Shown here one piece after another: positions 15,112-16,979 of a DNA stretch of 16,979 bases. The notes beneath the pieces were generated by a model, which saw only the letters and a program-made list of their open reading frames with translations, was not told the DNA's origin and did not search any database. This DNA comes from JAWLBW01 sp041687475 (GTDB taxonomy: Bacteria; J088; JAWLBW01), in assembly GCA_041687475.1 (NCBI GenBank), contig JAWLBW010000071.1, forward strand, positions 1 through 16,979. The letters are read 5' to 3'. A program made the position numbers and the translations under genes. Within the stretch, counting starts at the first letter, position 1. Each line of letters opens with the position of its first letter.

Positions 15112-16020
15112 GAGTGTTTCTCCAGAAAGGCTGCGATCAGCTCGGTGGTGGTCTGCGGAGCTTCGGCGTGGGGGTAGTGGCCTGTACCCGGCACCATGGC
15201 GACTTCGCCGTGCAGCAGGTCGGCGACCAACCGGGCCTCTTGGGCGGGGTCCTTGAAATCCGGATCCTTGTCGCCCATGACGACGAGGGTGGGCGCCTTG
15301 ACCTGATCGAGCCGGTTTGCGACCTCGGTTTTCGGCGTGAAAATCATGCCCTTGAGTGCCTGCAGGCGACCCGGTTCCTTCAGGTTCTTCTTCAACGCAT
15401 CGACGTACATGTCGAGGTCGGCGGGGGGCGAAACCGGATACAGCGACCGGTAATAGCTGCCCCACATGGCCGGCGCCCAGGGACCGGCAAATCCGAGTTT
15501 GAGAAGGAGGCTCTGGCCGAGGGTCATGGGTACATCGCGCACGAAGGGGCCGATGAGCACGATTCCCCTGATGCGTTCGGGCTCTTCCGCCGCCGCCCAG
15601 GCAGCGGCCGCAGCCCCGGCCGAGTTGCCGATAATCAGCGCGCTGCGGTCGAGGTGCTTGACCAACGCCGCCACATCGTCGCCGACAGAGGCGGCCGACC
15701 ACGACTTGAACCCGGTAGACGAAGCCCCCTGGCCGCGCGGATCAAGAGCGACCACGCGATATCCCTTTTCCACCAGAAGCGGCGCCAGAAAGCGGAATNN
15801 NNNNNNNNGTGTCGCCCAGTCCGGGTACGCAGATGACGAGGGGGCCTGTTCCACCAGAGTCTTCATAGACCAGGGTTTCCGAGCCGATGTGCAGTTGCCT
15901 GGGGTCGCCGAGGCCGATGTGCAGGGTATTCATTTTTGTCTCCGCGTGGGCCGTCTGCGCCGAGAGCAGTACGCCAGTCATTACGGTAAAGCATTTGAGC
16001 AAAGTTCGCAGGCGATTCAT
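15108..16020 (-). CDS. Exported alpha/beta hydrolase (split by an assembly gap)
   Basis: A periplasmic alpha/beta-fold hydrolase, probably an esterase or lipase-like enzyme. MNRLRTLLKC begins a signal peptide ending AQTAHA (cut near residue 26). The core has CVPGLGD (64-70), the nucleophile elbow GNSAG with S133, the acid in GDKDPDF (D252) and the catalytic H281 in GTGHYPHAE; numbers assume a 9-base gap. The 10 N at 15799-15808 cause a frame shift between the two halves, but the sequence on both sides continues one family. Restoring frame needs a gap length divisible by three. The expected total is about 303 residues. GGAGG lies four bases before the ATG at 16020. The gene follows the barrel gene after 23 bases and overlaps the TetR start. 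Substrate is not evident; neighbours suggest a lipid or ester encountered in the envelope. Confidence 0.85.
15799..15808. other. Assembly gap of 10 N
   Basis: Ten undetermined bases inside the hydrolase gene. Frame logic (AC before the gap and A-TTC after it on the coding strand) says the true length is a multiple of three; nine bases would give T-x-x-x-F between GLGD and RFLAP, which fits the family spacing as I remember it. Confidence 0.95.
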
Positions 16021-16043
16021 GGTAGCCTCCAGGCCTTTCCGGC

Positions 16044-16631
16044 TCAGAACCGATAGCCGAGATGTACGGTGGGGAAGATCATGAACGGGTTGCTTTCGAA
16101 GGTTTCGCCGGCCAGCGTGACATCCTTGGGGTTGAAGGTGTAGTCGAAGCCGACCCAGGGGGTTGCATAGAAGCCGCCGACGAGGTCGAAGCGCCAGCCC
16201 AGATTCGCGCCGGCGCTGAACTGGGTATGGGTATCGGCGAGCTGTGTGCCGACACGCTTCACGAGCACGTTTGAGACCCCGGTGCCGAGGCCGACGAAGC
16301 CGCCGGTCTGCTCTTCGAACACAAAGTACTGAACTTTTACGCCGTAGCCGTTGAAGGAAACGTCGAAGGCGTCCTGGTCGTTCAGAAACCCGGGAAGGCT
16401 CATGGCGTAGGCGCCGAGGTCGATACGCAGTCGCTTGTATGCGATGCCGGCGTGCAGCGAGAACCCGTCGAAGGCGTAGGCGATGGGGTCGATTTCGATG
16501 TCGGCGCTGACTTCGGCGTCCTGCACATCGGGCTCGGTAGTGGTCTCTGCCTGCGCCGGAGGGGTGACAAACATGAGGGAAAGGGTTGTTGCAGCAGCGA
16601 AAAGAAAGCGATTGAAGTTGCGGGTATGCAT
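16044..16631 (-). CDS. Outer-membrane beta-barrel protein of the TetR operon
   Basis: A 195-residue exported protein. The signal peptide MHTRNFNRFLFAAATTLSL ends in PPAQA, with a likely cut after residue 28. An acidic linker (ETTTEPDVQDAEVSADIEID) is followed by strands of alternating pattern, for example FSLHAGIAYKRLRIDLGAYA, YGVKVQYFVFE, FVGLGTGVSNVLV, FSAGANLGWRFDLV and FYATPWVGFDYTF. The last strand, FPTVHLGYRF, ends in Phe, the usual signal for barrel insertion by the Bam machinery. Eight strands are likely, as in small OmpA/OmpW-like barrels. Function is unknown. It is the first gene of the operon with the hydrolase and TetR. The ATG at 16631 has GGAGA seven bases upstream, and two operators lie just upstream of it. 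Confidence 0.8.
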   Translation of the reverse strand: MHTRNFNRFLFAAATTLSLMFVTPPAQAETTTEPDVQDAEVSADIEIDPIAYAFDGFSLHAGIAYKRLRIDLGAYAMSLPGFLNDQDAFDVSFNGYGVKVQYFVFEEQTGGFVGLGTGVSNVLVKRVGTQLADTHTQFSAGANLGWRFDLVGGFYATPWVGFDYTFNPKDVTLAGETFESNPFMIFPTVHLGYRF

Positions 16632-16656
16632 GAGGTTCTCCGTCGGTTGCGAACGT

Positions 16657-16673
16657 AGCTAATAGTGTTAGCT
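16657..16673. promoter_or_regulatory. TetR operator, proximal copy
   Basis: AGCTAATAGTGTTAGCT is a 17-bp near-perfect palindrome (one mismatched pair). It lies 26-42 bp upstream of the start of the barrel gene and shares 12 of 17 bases with the copy at 16684-16700. Confidence 0.72.
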
Positions 16674-16683
16674 TTCGATCTGA

Positions 16684-16700
16684 GGCTAACATGGTTAGCC
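16684..16700. promoter_or_regulatory. TetR operator, distal copy
   Basis: GGCTAACATGGTTAGCC is a 17-bp palindrome (one mismatched pair). Consensus with the proximal copy is RGCTAAYAKKGTTAGCY. The centres are 27 bp apart. The likely binder is the TetR protein encoded at the end of this operon. The promoter itself cannot be fixed, though TTGCAC and CACTAT on the minus strand lie among these sites. Confidence 0.72.
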
Positions 16701-16823
16701 GGACCGGTGCAAGAGAAAAATAATTCGAAATCTGCACCTAAGCGACTACACAGGCAATCGGGCGGCGGTCGACGGAAGCCGGGCCAAGTCTGTCAGGCGG
16801 TGATCAGGCGTGACCGTGCTGTA

Positions 16824-16979
16824 TCAAGGGGGGAATTGGGCGGTCGGGGGGCTCTTGTCGTTCAGGGCGCAGGGACGCACTGCTTCCCATAGGCTGTCGA
16901 CAGGTGTCGTCGACTCAGGATTCCAAGCGATGCGGGGGCCCAGCGGTTGCGGCAGAAGCGCGTCGAGCAGGCGTACTGC
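16824..16979 (-). CDS. Possible 3' end of a gene running off the window
   Basis: The minus strand from the window edge is open for 51 codons in one frame and ends in TGA at 16824. The peptide contains LLDALLPQPLGPRIAWNPES and ends TAQFPP; I do not recognise it. Another minus-strand frame is also open for about 39 codons and has a higher GC content at third positions, so the choice is uncertain. The part from 16701 to 16823 shows nothing I can assign. Confidence 0.22.
   Translation of the reverse strand, partial: AVRLLDALLPQPLGPRIAWNPESTTPVDSLWEAVRPCALNDKSPPTAQFPP

Noticed and set aside
14512..15702. A single 396-residue protein covering TetR and part of the hydrolase
   Set aside because: Upstream of 15111 this frame is an arginine-rich shadow of the hydrolase; the hydrolase frame shows nucleophile, acid and histidine motifs.
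15742..16737. A long minus-strand frame over the barrel gene and into the hydrolase
   Set aside because: It is open partly because of the N gap. Over the barrel gene it is a low-complexity shadow; only its last part is the true start of the hydrolase.

Overview
The window is about 17 kb of roughly 60% GC bacterial DNA from a Gram-negative (diderm) organism. It carries lipoproteins with lipoboxes, periplasmic proteins with signal peptides, two probable outer-membrane barrels and a c-type cytochrome. I cannot name the species. The large lipoprotein (cadherin-like repeats, a MopE-type DxDxDG/DCDD motif and a DUF1565 beta-helix) is a style I associate with Myxococcota/deltaproteobacteria and with Leptospirales spirochaetes; that placement is inference. 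No phage, transposase, CRISPR, rRNA or tRNA was seen.

Layout. 1-368: no gene; a cluster of palindromes and a degenerate tandem repeat of about 53 bp. 369-4266 (all minus strand): acyl-CoA dehydrogenase, an orphan sensor histidine kinase and a LysR regulator. 4416-5018 (plus): a periplasmic YceI-family protein, divergent from LysR and closed by a clear terminator. 5204-6127 (minus): a DMT/EamA transporter. 6312-6755 (plus): a small four-helix membrane protein. 6852-7640 (minus): a putative beta-barrel. 7876-8876 (plus): a MarR regulator overlapped by a lipoprotein cytochrome c'-like gene, behind a perfect MarR-type operator. 9095-10540 (minus): DoxX and DUF3750 proteins. 10809-14369 (plus): a 1186-residue multidomain surface lipoprotein, followed by a bidirectional terminator. 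14512-16631 (minus): a compact operon of outer-membrane barrel, periplasmic alpha/beta hydrolase and TetR regulator, with two matching 17-bp operators upstream. A 10-N assembly gap breaks the hydrolase. 16824-16979 may hold the end of another minus-strand gene.

How the genes work together. Most of the window is single genes with their own regulation. Two units look like real functional modules. One is MarR plus a periplasm-facing haem lipoprotein, likely autoregulated. The other is barrel-hydrolase-TetR, likely repressed by its own TetR. Several strong palindromes in promoters or between genes (1632-1645, 3324-3338, 4280-4292, 7837-7854, 16657-16673, 16684-16700) suggest heavy use of local dimeric repressors. 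Heptad repeats of the GATCGCA/GGATTGC type sit at the 3' ends of genes, and in the transporter they have become part of the protein tail. I see nothing that clearly demonstrates a wholly new system; the two regulator-linked envelope operons and the large lipoprotein are the best candidates for something not yet characterised.
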